Shown here: piece by piece, positions 24,467 through 33,120 of the stretch
Position numbering within the stretch: position 1 is the stretch's first letter
Layout: every line of letters begins with the position of its first letter
From: Halobacterium jilantaiense
GTDB lineage: Archaea > Halobacteriota > Halobacteria > Halobacteriales > Halobacteriaceae
Reading direction: 5' to 3'
Length of the DNA stretch: 64,000 nt
Assembly: GCF_900110535.1 (NCBI RefSeq)
Contig: NZ_FOJA01000001.1
Coordinates: 682,001 to 746,000, forward strand
Notes under the pieces: generated by a model
What the model was told of the DNA's origin: nothing
Seen by the model: only the letters and a program-made list of their open reading frames with translations
The model's database searches: none
Program-made: the position numbers and the translations under genes

Positions 24467-24480
24467 AGCACGCCGCATTT

Positions 24481-24503
24481 ACAAGTTGGCCGCGCCAACT
24501 TGT
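24481..24503. repeat. Perfect 10-bp inverted repeat with 3-nt loop
   Basis: ACAAGTTGGC and GCCAACTTGT flank CGC. It lies between the TATA-like ATTTACAA (24477-24484) and the GTG of the second lipoprotein gene (24507), so it overlaps the expected transcription start. It could be an operator for that gene, or an RNA hairpin ending the upstream transcript; no T-tract follows. Confidence 0.6.
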
Positions 24504-24506
24504 CCT

Positions 24507-25700
24507 GTGACCCTCCCAACACGACGCGCGGCGCTCGCCGTCGCCGTTGCCGCCCTCCTCGCGACTGCCGGCTGTCTCGGCGGGCTGACACCGACCGATA
24601 CCAGTTCGTCGCCCACCAACGACACCCAGACCTGCACCTACGACACGTCTAAGCGTACTATCGACTCCGGCACGTGGTCGCCGGACGCCTCAGTGGAGCA
24701 GTACCCGCCGGGCGTCGCGGACAACGGCACGCTCGTGAACGCCTCCACGCTGCTGGATGCGCACTTCGCCGTGGTCGCGAACACGTCGATGCAGTTCAGA
24801 CTCGAGGCCACGATAGGGGACACGAACGAGACGAGGGTCCGGACGCTGACACACGGGCCGGAGCGGACGCCGTTCTACAGCACGCTCGAGGAAGGACCCG
24901 AGGGCGAGCGACTCCGTACCGAGTTCTACAGAGGTGACTCCAACGGCTTCGCCCGGGTCGCCTTCGACAACGAGACGCGGCACATCGTCTACCAGAACGC
25001 CACCACTGCCGGCATCAGTGCGTGGACGGGCTACGACGGTATCGGGAGTCCACAGAACAGCTTCTATGCGGTGCTCGAGGGCGGGAGCTACAGCGTGAAC
25101 GGCACCGTCGAGCGCGGCGACCGGACGTTCGTCCAGCTCACCACCAGTGAGGACTCACTGGACACCGGCCACATCACGAACGGCACCGTACTCGTGACGC
25201 CGGAGGGCGTCATCTACGACGTCGACGCCACTGTCGTCCAGTTGGCCGGCGAAGACGACGAGCGACGAAACGACATCTCGAACACGCTGACCACCGACGT
25301 CGAGTGGTGCGGGGCGCCGTCCTGGGTCGATTCTACCCCACACCTCTCGCTGTCGATAGTCGAGGACAACCACACGGTCGAGATTCGGAACACCGGCGGG
25401 GCGGCCGTGCCGGCGAACACGTCGTTCGAACTCACCGGGAGCGAGGACCCCGAACTGGGTCCCGGACACCCCAGCCGCGGAGACGTGAAAGGGACTGTCG
25501 CGACCGACGAGCGCCTCGAACCCGGTGATACCGTCTACGTGACGGCGGGCGCAGACGGGAGCGCGTCGTCGTTCGCCCTCCACGACGACCCGACGCGCGG
25601 GGAGTACACCTTCGGGAGCGCAGGGCTCACTGGCGTCCACGGGAACGTCAGCTACCGGCTGTCGGCAGACGCTGGTACGTACCCGTTCGAGGAGTCGTGA
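24507..25700 (+). CDS. Lipoprotein, second of two tandem paralogues
   Basis: A 397-residue paralogue of the preceding gene with the same layout: a signal with TRRAALAV and lipobox LLATAGC, the shared WSPDASVEQYPPGVADNGTL block, the YQNATTAGISAWTGY block, and the same beta-rich C-terminus (VEIRNTGGAAVPANTSF). The GTG start follows a 10-bp inverted repeat. It arose by tandem duplication; the upstream copy differs mainly in the middle third. Likely a surface-attached protein of unknown ligand. Confidence 0.8.
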   Translation: MTLPTRRAALAVAVAALLATAGCLGGLTPTDTSSSPTNDTQTCTYDTSKRTIDSGTWSPDASVEQYPPGVADNGTLVNASTLLDAHFAVVANTSMQFRLEATIGDTNETRVRTLTHGPERTPFYSTLEEGPEGERLRTEFYRGDSNGFARVAFDNETRHIVYQNATTAGISAWTGYDGIGSPQNSFYAVLEGGSYSVNGTVERGDRTFVQLTTSEDSLDTGHITNGTVLVTPEGVIYDVDATVVQLAGEDDERRNDISNTLTTDVEWCGAPSWVDSTPHLSLSIVEDNHTVEIRNTGGAAVPANTSFELTGSEDPELGPGHPSRGDVKGTVATDERLEPGDTVYVTAGADGSASSFALHDDPTRGEYTFGSAGLTGVHGNVSYRLSADAGTYPFEES

Positions 25701-25768
25701 GCCGCCGCGCCAGTCGTTGAGGGGTCCCGCTCGGTGACCGAGGAGTTAACCGAATCCAGCGTGGACCG

Positions 25769-26473
25769 ATGCGCATGACCTACGAGGCGGTGTTCGTCGA
25801 CCTCGACGACACCCTCTACCCCTACGCGGAGTGCAACGAGGCGGGGAAGGCAGCGGCCTGGGAGACAGCCCGAGACCTGGGCTACGATTCCAGCCGCGAG
25901 GCCTTCGAGGAGCTCTACATGGAGGCCCGCCGCGAGGTGAAACGCGAACTCGCGGGGACGGCGAGCGCCCACGAGCGGTTCCTCTACTTCAAGCGCGCCA
26001 TCCAGATTCACACCGGGACGCACAGCGCGAAGGACGCGCTCGCGCTCGGCGAGGCGTACTGGGACGCGTACGTCGAGGAGATGGAGCTCTTCGACGGCGT
26101 AGTGGAGACGCTGGCGGCCCTCCAAGATGCGGGGCTGGCGGTGGCTGTGGTGACGAATCTGACGACGCGCATCCAGATGAAGAAAATCGAGCAGTTGGGT
26201 ATCAGCGACCACGTCGATCTCGTGATGACCAGCGAGGAGACGGGCCGCGAGAAGCCCTCCAGTGTGATGTTTACGCTGCCCATGGCGCAACTGGACGTCA
26301 AGCCCAGCGAGACCGTGATGGTCGGGGACTCGGTGTCCGCGGACGTCGAGGGCGGGAACGCGCTCGGACTGACGACGGTGCTGTTCAACAGCGACGCGAC
26401 CGACCTCGACCACCGCGAGCGGCCCGACCACAGGATTGAATCGTTCCCCGAGATTACGGAGGTAGTACTGTAA
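25769..26473 (+). CDS. HAD family hydrolase (phosphatase)
   Basis: A 234-residue HAD-superfamily protein. Motif I is [12 protein letters not shown] (nucleophile Asp), with Asn at [10 protein letters not shown] (motif II), Lys at [10 protein letters not shown] (motif III) and [17 protein letters not shown] (motif IV). The helical cap between motifs I and II makes it a phosphoglycolate phosphatase/haloacid-like subclass. The start may be ATG 25769 or ATG 25775. Its stop overlaps the start of the class II aldolase gene (TAATG), so the two act in one transcript, perhaps on a sugar phosphate. Confidence 0.88.
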   Translation: MRMTYEAVFVDLDDTLYPYAECNEAGKAAAWETARDLGYDSSREAFEELYMEARREVKRELAGTASAHERFLYFKRAIQIHTGTHSAKDALALGEAYWDAYVEEMELFDGVVETLAALQDAGLAVAVVTNLTTRIQMKKIEQLGISDHVDLVMTSEETGREKPSSVMFTLPMAQLDVKPSETVMVGDSVSADVEGGNALGLTTVLFNSDATDLDHRERPDHRIESFPEITEVVL

Positions 26474-27108
26474 TGCTGGCACGCGAACGAGTCGCCGTCG
26501 TCGACCACGCACCGTCCCTGAGTGACCTCACCCCCGGCCGCACGGGCAACCTCAGCGTCCGCGACGGCGACCGGTTCGCGGCGACGCCGACCGGCGTCCC
26601 GTACGACGGTTTCGACGCCAGCGACGTGCCCGTCGTCACGCTCGACGGCGACGTCGTCGCGGGGGAGATGGAGCCGACGAGCGAGGTGCCGATGCACACG
26701 GGCATCTACCAGCGGCTGGACGCGGGTGCCATCGTCCACACGCACTCGCCGTGGGCGTCGACGCTCGCGGTGCTCGGCGAGGAACTGCCGCCCGTCCACT
26801 ACATGATTACGGCGGTCGGCCGGAAGGTGCCGGTGGCGGGCTACGCGCCCTACGGCACCGACGACCTCGCCGAACTCGTCGTCGCGGAGATGGAGGAAGC
26901 GAACTCGGACGCCTGCATCCTCGCGAACCACGGGCTCGTCGCCGTCGGCGAGGACCTCCCGACGGCCATCGAGAACACCGTCCACGTCGAGGAGCTCTGC
27001 AGGGTCTACCTGCAGGCCCGCCAGCACGGCGAGCCGAACGAGCTCACGGACGAACAGCTGGCCGCCGTCGAGGAGAAGTTCGAGTCCTACGGGCAGTCCG
27101 ACGTGTAG
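26473..27108 (+). CDS. Class II aldolase/adducin family protein (fuculose-phosphate-aldolase-like)
   Basis: A 211-residue zinc aldolase of the L-fuculose-1-phosphate type. Metal ligands are visible in [14 protein letters not shown] (two His) and [11 protein letters not shown] (one His); [20 protein letters not shown] is the phosphate-binding N-terminus. The reaction is reversible cleavage of a sugar-1-phosphate to DHAP and an aldehyde. It overlaps the upstream HAD phosphatase gene by one base, indicating coupled expression. Substrate identity is inferred from the family only. Confidence 0.9.
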   Translation: MLARERVAVVDHAPSLSDLTPGRTGNLSVRDGDRFAATPTGVPYDGFDASDVPVVTLDGDVVAGEMEPTSEVPMHTGIYQRLDAGAIVHTHSPWASTLAVLGEELPPVHYMITAVGRKVPVAGYAPYGTDDLAELVVAEMEEANSDACILANHGLVAVGEDLPTAIENTVHVEELCRVYLQARQHGEPNELTDEQLAAVEEKFESYGQSDV

Positions 27109-27237
27109 TCACGCCGCCCGGTCACTGCTGCTGATTCTCCGCCCCCGCTGCACACCGCCCACCCGCTCTCTCTCTCTGAGTGTGTGACGCACCAGCATCC
27201 TGCACAGTTATGGTCCGCGGGCCGACACTGCCGGGGT

Positions 27238-29619
27238 ATGGACGACGTTGACACCGCGCGACGTGGCCTGATCGGTGCCGTCCTCGGCGGCGTCGCGGCG
27301 GGCGGGTTCTTCACGCCGGCGTCGACGTACCTCGACCAGTTCTCACCGCTGTCGGGGAGCGTATGGGCGTCGACGACGGACGAGCCGCCCGGCCGAGTGG
27401 ACAGCGAGTACGGCGACGCCACCCTCCAGTACGACGGCCACCGGGTGCCTCGAATCGAAGCCGACGACGAGGCCGCGCTCTACCACGCCGTCGGGTACGC
27501 CCACGGCACCGACCGGCTGTTCGGGATGGACCTCCAGCGCCGACTGATGCGCGGCCAGCTGTCGGCGGTCGTCGGCGACGCCGCGCTGGACTCCGACGAG
27601 TTCCGCGTGCAGATGGACTTCGCGCGCGCCGCCGACGCGAACTGGGCGGCCGTACAGGACCGTAACCCCGAGGTCGCCGACCTGCTGTCGGCGTACGTGG
27701 ACGGCGTGAACGCCGCCCAGGAGGACCAGACGCTCCCGCCGGAGTTCGAGTTGCTGGGCTACGAGCCGGCCGCGTGGACGCCCGAGGACACCCTGCTCCT
27801 GCAGTTACAGATATCGTGGACGCTCACGGGGAGCTTCGAGTCGCTCCGGCGGTCGGTGCTGGCCCGCGAGCTCGGCGACGGCGTGGCCGACCTGTTCCCG
27901 CGACGCTACGACCACGACAGCCCCATTCTGCGGGACGGCGTCAGCACCGCCGGCGGTGCCGGGAGCGGCGGCGGTGGCGGAAGCGAGTCCCGAGAGTCGC
28001 GGCCGGTGTCAAGCGAACTCGCGGGCTGGCTGTCGGGCTTCGAGTCGCCGCCCGGCGTCGGGTCGAACTCGTGGGTCGTCGGCGGCGAGTACACCGAGAG
28101 CGGCGAGCCGCTGCTGGCGAACGACCCGCACCTGTCGCTGCTCGCGCCCCCGGTCTGGTACCAGCAGCACCTCGACTGGGGCGACGGCTGGGTGCGCGGC
28201 GTCACCTTCCCCGGCGTACCGTTCGTCATCATCGGGGAGAACCACGCTGGCGGGTGGGGGTTCACGAACGCGGGCGTCGACGTCCTCGACTGCTACACGT
28301 ACGAGACGGACGGCGACCGGTACCGCTACGGCGACGAGTGGCGGGCGTTCGAGACCGACGAGCACACCATCGAGGTCGACGGTGCCGACGACGTCACCGT
28401 CACGAAGCGCAAGACCGTCCACGGGCCGGTCGTCGAACGCGAGGGCGAGGAGGTCGGCGTCGCGTGGACCGGGTTCTCGGCGACGGCGACCACCGACGCC
28501 GTCTACGCGATGGCCCACAGCGACGGCCTGGACGACTTCCGGGCGGCCACCCGCGACTTCGACCTGCCGACGCAGTGTGTCGTCTACGCGGACCGCGAGG
28601 GCAACACCTACCACAAGGTCACGGGCCGCGTTCCGTACCGGTACACGGACGGAGAGCGCGTGCCCGGCTGGCAGGTCTTCGACGGCTCCGCCCGCGAGGG
28701 CGAGTGGCGGGGGTACACGCCCTACGGCGAGTCGTCCTGGGACGGCTTCGTCCCGTTCGAGGAGAAGCCGGGCGTCGTGAACCCCGACTACGTCGGCACG
28801 GCGAACCAGCGCATCGTCGACGACCCGGGCTACTACCTCGCGGAGTCCTACAGCCCGCCGTTCCGCGGCGAACGCCTCTACGAGGTCCTCGACGACTGGG
28901 CCGAGGATGGCGGAATGACTCCCGAGGACATGCGTGACCTCCAGCGGGACACTCTGGACACGCGCGCCCGTCGGCTGGTTCCGCGGCTCCTCAACGCGAC
29001 CGACGTTGCAGCCGCGGGGTCGCCGTTCGACGCGCTGCCGGACTGGGACTACCGAATGGACCGTGATAGTGACGGCGCGCTGGCGTTCGCGGTCTTCTTC
29101 GACGCGTACCGGGAGGCGCTGTACGCCGACGGCTTTGCGGCGGCGGACCTGAGTGATGACTACTGGCCGAGCGACTGGGTGACGGTGACGCTCGACTCCT
29201 CGCCGTGGTTCGACCGAGAGGCGACGCCGGACTCAGCGCCGGCCGCGATGCGAACGGCCCTCGACACAGCCGTCGGCCGCCTCGAAGACGAGGGCTGGGA
29301 GACCTACGGCGAGTACAACGAGGCGTCTCTCGACCACCCGTTCGGCCAGTCGTTCCTCAACTACCCGGGCGTGCCGACCGACGGGTCGCCGGCGACGCTG
29401 AACAACTTCCGGCGGGACAGCGACACCGGGAGCTCCTGGCGGATGGTCCTCCCGATGAGCGACGACGGCGAGGCGTCCGTCGTCCTCCCGGGCGGCAACG
29501 ACGGCGACCCGTTCAGCGCCCAGTATCACGACCAGCTCCGGGCGTGGGCGGACGGCCAGTACTACGGCTTCGACCGGGAGTTCGCGGGGCCGAGCATCGA
29601 GTTCGGGGGTGGTGACTGA
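27238..29619 (+). CDS. Penicillin acylase family Ntn-hydrolase, exported
   Basis: A 793-residue precursor. The N-terminus has paired Arg and a hydrophobic stretch (ARRGLIGAVLGGVAAGGFF), consistent with export. The autocleavage and nucleophile Ser is Ser276 in GVGSNSWVVGG, followed by PLLANDPHLSLLAP, GVTFPGVPFVIIGENHAGGW and an FTNAGVDVLD segment. Downstream, WTGFSATATTDAV and TANQRI are conserved regions of the large subunit. A low-complexity Gly/Ser linker near residue 240 precedes the cleavage site. The enzyme hydrolyses amide bonds, possibly acyl-homoserine-lactone-like or acylated amino compounds. The TTATGG box is ~28 nt upstream. Confidence 0.9.
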   Translation: MDDVDTARRGLIGAVLGGVAAGGFFTPASTYLDQFSPLSGSVWASTTDEPPGRVDSEYGDATLQYDGHRVPRIEADDEAALYHAVGYAHGTDRLFGMDLQRRLMRGQLSAVVGDAALDSDEFRVQMDFARAADANWAAVQDRNPEVADLLSAYVDGVNAAQEDQTLPPEFELLGYEPAAWTPEDTLLLQLQISWTLTGSFESLRRSVLARELGDGVADLFPRRYDHDSPILRDGVSTAGGAGSGGGGGSESRESRPVSSELAGWLSGFESPPGVGSNSWVVGGEYTESGEPLLANDPHLSLLAPPVWYQQHLDWGDGWVRGVTFPGVPFVIIGENHAGGWGFTNAGVDVLDCYTYETDGDRYRYGDEWRAFETDEHTIEVDGADDVTVTKRKTVHGPVVEREGEEVGVAWTGFSATATTDAVYAMAHSDGLDDFRAATRDFDLPTQCVVYADREGNTYHKVTGRVPYRYTDGERVPGWQVFDGSAREGEWRGYTPYGESSWDGFVPFEEKPGVVNPDYVGTANQRIVDDPGYYLAESYSPPFRGERLYEVLDDWAEDGGMTPEDMRDLQRDTLDTRARRLVPRLLNATDVAAAGSPFDALPDWDYRMDRDSDGALAFAVFFDAYREALYADGFAAADLSDDYWPSDWVTVTLDSSPWFDREATPDSAPAAMRTALDTAVGRLEDEGWETYGEYNEASLDHPFGQSFLNYPGVPTDGSPATLNNFRRDSDTGSSWRMVLPMSDDGEASVVLPGGNDGDPFSAQYHDQLRAWADGQYYGFDREFAGPSIEFGGGD

Positions 29620-29939
29620 TGGACCGCGAGCGGACGCTGGTCGCGGTGGTCGCCGTCGCCGCGTCGCTGGCGCTCGCGTCGGTCCACTGGCTCGGGCTGC
29701 TCGTCGGCGGGATTGCGGTCGGCGTGCTCGCGTCGACGTGGCCGCGCGCGCTCGCCGCCGGCCTCGGATTCGGCGCGCTCGCGTGGGTCGTCTTCCTCGG
29801 GACGCTGTGGCGGGCCGACCGGCTCGCGGCGTACTGGGACGCCGGCCTGCTGCTGTACGCGAGCGTCGGCATCCCGCTCGCGCTGGGCGTCGTCGGTGCG
29901 CTCGCACACGGCCTCAGGAGCCACGGGAGTACTGCGTGA
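29619..29939 (+). CDS. Hypothetical membrane protein (106 aa)
   Basis: ATG 29619 overlaps the acylase stop (TGATG), so it is translationally coupled to the acylase. The protein has three to four helices (about 8-22, 25-40, 46-64 and 78-97) and no loop long enough for a catalytic domain. A partner or anchor for the exported acylase is possible but only inferred from position. The 3' end overlaps a convergent small gene by 26 nt. Confidence 0.7.
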   Translation: MDRERTLVAVVAVAASLALASVHWLGLLVGGIAVGVLASTWPRALAAGLGFGALAWVVFLGTLWRADRLAAYWDAGLLLYASVGIPLALGVVGALAHGLRSHGSTA

Positions 29940-30117
29940 GGAGGAACGTCACCAGAACGAGCAGTCCGAAGCCGGCGATTGCGAACCAGACGCTCGCGAC
30001 CTGCGGCGTCGCTGCCAGCTCCGGCGCGAGGAACCAGACCACTGTGGCGACGGCCCCGAGAACGAGCGCGTAGACGTACGCCCGCACGAGGTCGTAGCCG
30101 AGCCGGACCGCGTCCAT
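29914..30117 (-). CDS. Small membrane protein (67 aa)
   Basis: MDAVRLGYDLVRAYVYALVL begins a protein with two helices (about 12-30 and 40-60) and a short TQYSRGS tail. ATG 30117 is the likely start. Its last codons overlap the end of the opposite-strand membrane protein gene by 26 nt, a tail-to-tail overlap. It is divergent from the methyltransferase gene. Function unknown. Confidence 0.65.
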   Translation of the reverse strand: MDAVRLGYDLVRAYVYALVLGAVATVVWFLAPELAATPQVASVWFAIAGFGLLVLVTFLLTQYSRGS

Positions 30118-30186
30118 ACCCCACAAACAGGTATCACACAGTTTATCCTTTCGCACGGCGGCGCGCTTTTGCACCGGACCGTCGAA

Positions 30187-30858
30187 GTGACAGTCGTGAC
30201 CGTCTCGGAGACGCAGGCCGCGTACGGCCGGTGGGCGCGGGCCTACGACTGGTTCGTGCGGCTGCTGCCGGGCCTCGACGGGCTACGAGCGGGTGCCGTC
30301 GCTGACCTCGACCTGGAGCGCGGCGACACCGTCGTCGACCTGGGGTGTGGCACGGGCGCGAACCTCCCGCACCTCCGGGAGGCCGTCGGTCCGACCGGCA
30401 CCGTCGTGGGCGTCGACCTGACGCCCGGTATGCTCGCGGCGGCCGAGCGGCGAATCGAGACCGCGGGCTGGCGGAACGTCCACCTCGTGCAGGGCGACGC
30501 CGCGCGGCCGCCAGTCGACGGCGTGGACGGCGTCCTCGGGACGTTCGTCGTCGGGATGCTGGCGGACCCGGCAGCCGGGGTCCGGGCGTGGCTCGACCGC
30601 CTCACATCCGGCGGGCGTGTCGCCGTCCTCGAAGCGACGCGCACGACGCACCCCGCGGGCGGCGTGCTGAATCCGGTCTTCGACTCGCTCGTCGCAGCCG
30701 GTGCGCCCGGCAACGGGAGCGACAGCGACGCGTCCCGAACCCTCGACGCCCGGGTCACCGAGGCCAGAGACGCGCTCGCCGTCGAGGGGTCGCTGCTCCG
30801 GGACGAGCGGCGCGTCGCCGGGTTCGTCCGGACACTGGTGGCCGAACAGCGGGCGTAG
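30187..30858 (+). CDS. Class I SAM-dependent methyltransferase
   Basis: A 223-residue methyltransferase beginning with the UbiE-like YGRWARAYDWFVRLLPG segment. The SAM-binding motif I is VVDLGCGTGANLPHLREAVG; the acidic post-I residue is in VVGVDLTPGML and motif II is near QGDAARPPVDGVDGV. GTG 30187 or GTG 30196 are possible starts, after a TTTATC box near 30140. The acceptor may be a quinone or small molecule; not determinable here. It converges with the flavin oxidoreductase gene with a 3-nt gap. Confidence 0.85.
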   Translation: MTVVTVSETQAAYGRWARAYDWFVRLLPGLDGLRAGAVADLDLERGDTVVDLGCGTGANLPHLREAVGPTGTVVGVDLTPGMLAAAERRIETAGWRNVHLVQGDAARPPVDGVDGVLGTFVVGMLADPAAGVRAWLDRLTSGGRVAVLEATRTTHPAGGVLNPVFDSLVAAGAPGNGSDSDASRTLDARVTEARDALAVEGSLLRDERRVAGFVRTLVAEQRA

Positions 30859-30861
30859 CCC

Positions 30862-32208
30862 TCAGTCCTCCTCGCTCGTCTCGTACGCGCCCTCCCGAGC
30901 CAGTCGGCCGCGCTCCGCGAGCACCTCGGGCGTCCGGCAGACGCCGTCCACGCCCGCGGCCTGCGGGACCGCGCAGTTGTTGCAGTTCTCGCAGACGACG
31001 GCGGCGTCGGGGTCGTCGAGCAGCCTCGCGGGCAGCCGGGGTTCGGCGTAGAACGGCCGCCCCATCCCGACGAGGTCGCAGGCGTCCCCGAGCAGGCGGT
31101 CGATTCGCTCGCGCTCCCTGACCCCGCCCTCCAGCATGACGGGCACGTCGACGCGCTCGCGGACGCGCCGGCAGAGGTCGGCGTTCCACGCGGGCTCGAA
31201 CGAGGCGCGGCGGGCCTGGACCCGGTTGGCGAGCGAGACCAGTTTCGCGCGCCACCGGCTGCCGAAGGCGTCCGCGTAGCCGGCCTGAAAGCGGTCGTCA
31301 GCCCAGGCGCGCTCGGGGTACTCGCCACGCACGATGTGCATATCCCAGAACACGCTCCCGGAGACGGGCGCGACGGCGTCGAAGCCGATTTCGGCGGCGC
31401 GCTCGCAGAGCGCCACGCAGTCGTCGGCAGAGAGGTGGCGGCGGATGCCCGGTGGGGCCCGCGTCTCGGCCGGGAGCTTCGCAATCAGGGGCGCGTCGGT
31501 GCGCTCTCGGACCTCGTCGTAGAGGACTTCGAGGAACCGGCCGCCGTCCGCGAACTCGTCGCTCCGGCGGTTGTAGAACGGGGAGAGGAACTGCTGGACG
31601 ATGCCCATGTTCGCGCCGGCCACGTGGACGCCGTGGTAGCCCGCGTCGGCGAGCCGGCCGGCGGCACGACCGAAGTCCGCCGCGAGGTCGTACACCGCGT
31701 CGGTCGAGAGGACGCGCGGCGAGACGTCGAGCAGGCCGAGTCGGTCGGCCGCGCGCAGCGGGAGCGGGGGGTCGGAGACGGCGAGCTGGTCGAGGTCGGG
31801 GTGGGCCGACCGGTAGCCGGCGTGCCAGACCTCCATCGAACGCAGTCCGCCGTGTTCCAGTTGCGCGAACACGCGACCGCCGTGGGCTTCGACGGCGTCG
31901 GGAACGGGCGCGAGTCCGGCGACGAACTCGTCGTCGTGGACGCGGGTCATCCCGGGTGCGGCACAGCCGCCCTCGCCGCGGACGACGGTGGCTCCCTGGC
32001 ACACGAGACCGGCACCGGCGGCCGCCGCCGGTTCGAGTTCGCTTCGGAGCGTGTCGGCTGTCTCCGAGTCGGTGCCCGCGCACTCCAGCAGCGGCGTGCG
32101 GTACAGCCGGTTCCGGAGGCGGAGCCCGCCGACTGTCACGGGGTCGTCGAGGCGCGGCACACACCGACTGTCGGACGGCTCGGGCTTCAGCGTGTGGGTC
32201 GTCCGCAC
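30862..32208 (-). CDS. NADH:flavin oxidoreductase (Old Yellow Enzyme family)
   Basis: A 448-residue FMN barrel: LDDPVTVGGLRLRNRLYRTP at the N-terminus, AQLEHGGLRS (substrate His region), YHGVHVAGANMGIVQQFLSPFYNRRSDEFADGG and the phosphate-binding EGGVRERERIDRLL and DLVGMGRPFYAEP segments. The C-terminus has a Cys cluster (CENCNNCAVPQAAGVDGVCR), resembling the Fe-S Cys motif of dienoyl-CoA reductase-type relatives. The reduced substrate is unknown. The GTG start at 32208 has no better ATG nearby. Confidence 0.87.
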   Translation of the reverse strand: MRTTHTLKPEPSDSRCVPRLDDPVTVGGLRLRNRLYRTPLLECAGTDSETADTLRSELEPAAAAGAGLVCQGATVVRGEGGCAAPGMTRVHDDEFVAGLAPVPDAVEAHGGRVFAQLEHGGLRSMEVWHAGYRSAHPDLDQLAVSDPPLPLRAADRLGLLDVSPRVLSTDAVYDLAADFGRAAGRLADAGYHGVHVAGANMGIVQQFLSPFYNRRSDEFADGGRFLEVLYDEVRERTDAPLIAKLPAETRAPPGIRRHLSADDCVALCERAAEIGFDAVAPVSGSVFWDMHIVRGEYPERAWADDRFQAGYADAFGSRWRAKLVSLANRVQARRASFEPAWNADLCRRVRERVDVPVMLEGGVRERERIDRLLGDACDLVGMGRPFYAEPRLPARLLDDPDAAVVCENCNNCAVPQAAGVDGVCRTPEVLAERGRLAREGAYETSEED

Positions 32209-32246
32209 GCCGCTCTCGAAGGGTTTGCCACGACGTGAGTGACCGA

Positions 32247-32256
32247 GATAGCTATC
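32247..32256 (+). promoter_or_regulatory. TATA-like box fixing the response-regulator start
   Basis: GATAGCTATC is centred 28 nt before GTG 32280, arguing for a leaderless start there rather than at the in-frame GTG 32235, which lies upstream of the box. Confidence 0.5.
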
Positions 32257-32279
32257 CTCACTGGGAGCGAACGGGCTGT

Positions 32280-33068
32280 GTGACTTCGTCCACCGACCGC
32301 GGGCTGTCGGTTCTCCACGTCGACGACGACCCGAGCATGGGGTCGCTCGTGACGACGTACCTCGAACGCGACGCGAGCGGCCTGGACTGCACCGTGACGA
32401 CCGAGACGTCCCCGTCGGACGCGCTCGCGCGGCTCCGCGAGGGTGACGAGACGTTCGACTGCGTGGTCAGCGACTACAACATGCCGGGAGTCAACGGCGT
32501 CGAGTTCCTGGAGGCGGTCCGCGAGTTCGACCCCGAACTCCCGCTGTTGCTGTTCTCCGGCGAGGAGCCCGCCGACATCGCCGCCGAAATCGTGGCGGCC
32601 GGCCTCACCGACTACCTCCGGAAAGCCGGCGACAACCAGTACACGATGCTCGTGCGGCGGGTCGGCCACGCCGTCGAGGACGGCGTCGACGACGGCCAGT
32701 TCGACACCGGCGAGTCGGACACCGAACTCGGCAGCGTCGCCGTCGTCGGCCGCGACGAGTCCTTCGAACGGGTCGACGAGCAGTACGCCGACTACTACCA
32801 GTACGACTCCGAGGACATCGCCGGGAAGCACTGGTCCGAACTCCACCCGGAGGAGGAAGTCGAACACATCCGGACCCACGTCCTGCCGGTCGTGCAGAAG
32901 GGCGGCGAGTGGCGGGGCCGAAGCGAGGGGCTGCGGGCCGACGGCTCCACGTTCACGGAGTCGAAGCTGGTGTCGGCGCTGGACGGCGGCCGGCTGCTCA
33001 TCGCCGTCTCCGAACTCGGAGACGCCGACGACGTGAGCGACGACGCGACCGGCGACCGGGCGGCGTAG
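32280..33068 (+). CDS. Response regulator with receiver and PAS domains
   Basis: A 262-residue protein. Receiver domain, residues ~8-128: VLHVDDDPSMGSLV (acidic pocket), phospho-acceptor Asp in VVSDYNMPGVNGVEFL, and Lys in DYLRKAG. A PAS-like domain follows (about 150-240): FERVDEQYADYYQYDSEDIAGKHW and GEWRGRSEGLRADGSTFTESKL. There is no histidine kinase or HTH domain, so output is presumably by protein contact. Such REC-PAS proteins are common in haloarchaea; the partner kinase is not in the window. Confidence 0.88.
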   Translation: MTSSTDRGLSVLHVDDDPSMGSLVTTYLERDASGLDCTVTTETSPSDALARLREGDETFDCVVSDYNMPGVNGVEFLEAVREFDPELPLLLFSGEEPADIAAEIVAAGLTDYLRKAGDNQYTMLVRRVGHAVEDGVDDGQFDTGESDTELGSVAVVGRDESFERVDEQYADYYQYDSEDIAGKHWSELHPEEEVEHIRTHVLPVVQKGGEWRGRSEGLRADGSTFTESKLVSALDGGRLLIAVSELGDADDVSDDATGDRAA

Positions 33069-33120
33069 CTGCGCTCGAAAACTCGAAGCACTTTAAGACC
33101 AGCACGGTGAGGGTGAAGAC

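Noticed and set aside
27163-27186. CTCTCTCTCTCT run before the acylase gene as a phase-variation repeat
   Set aside because: The run is short, not in the coding region and outside the TATA spacing; no evidence it affects a frame.
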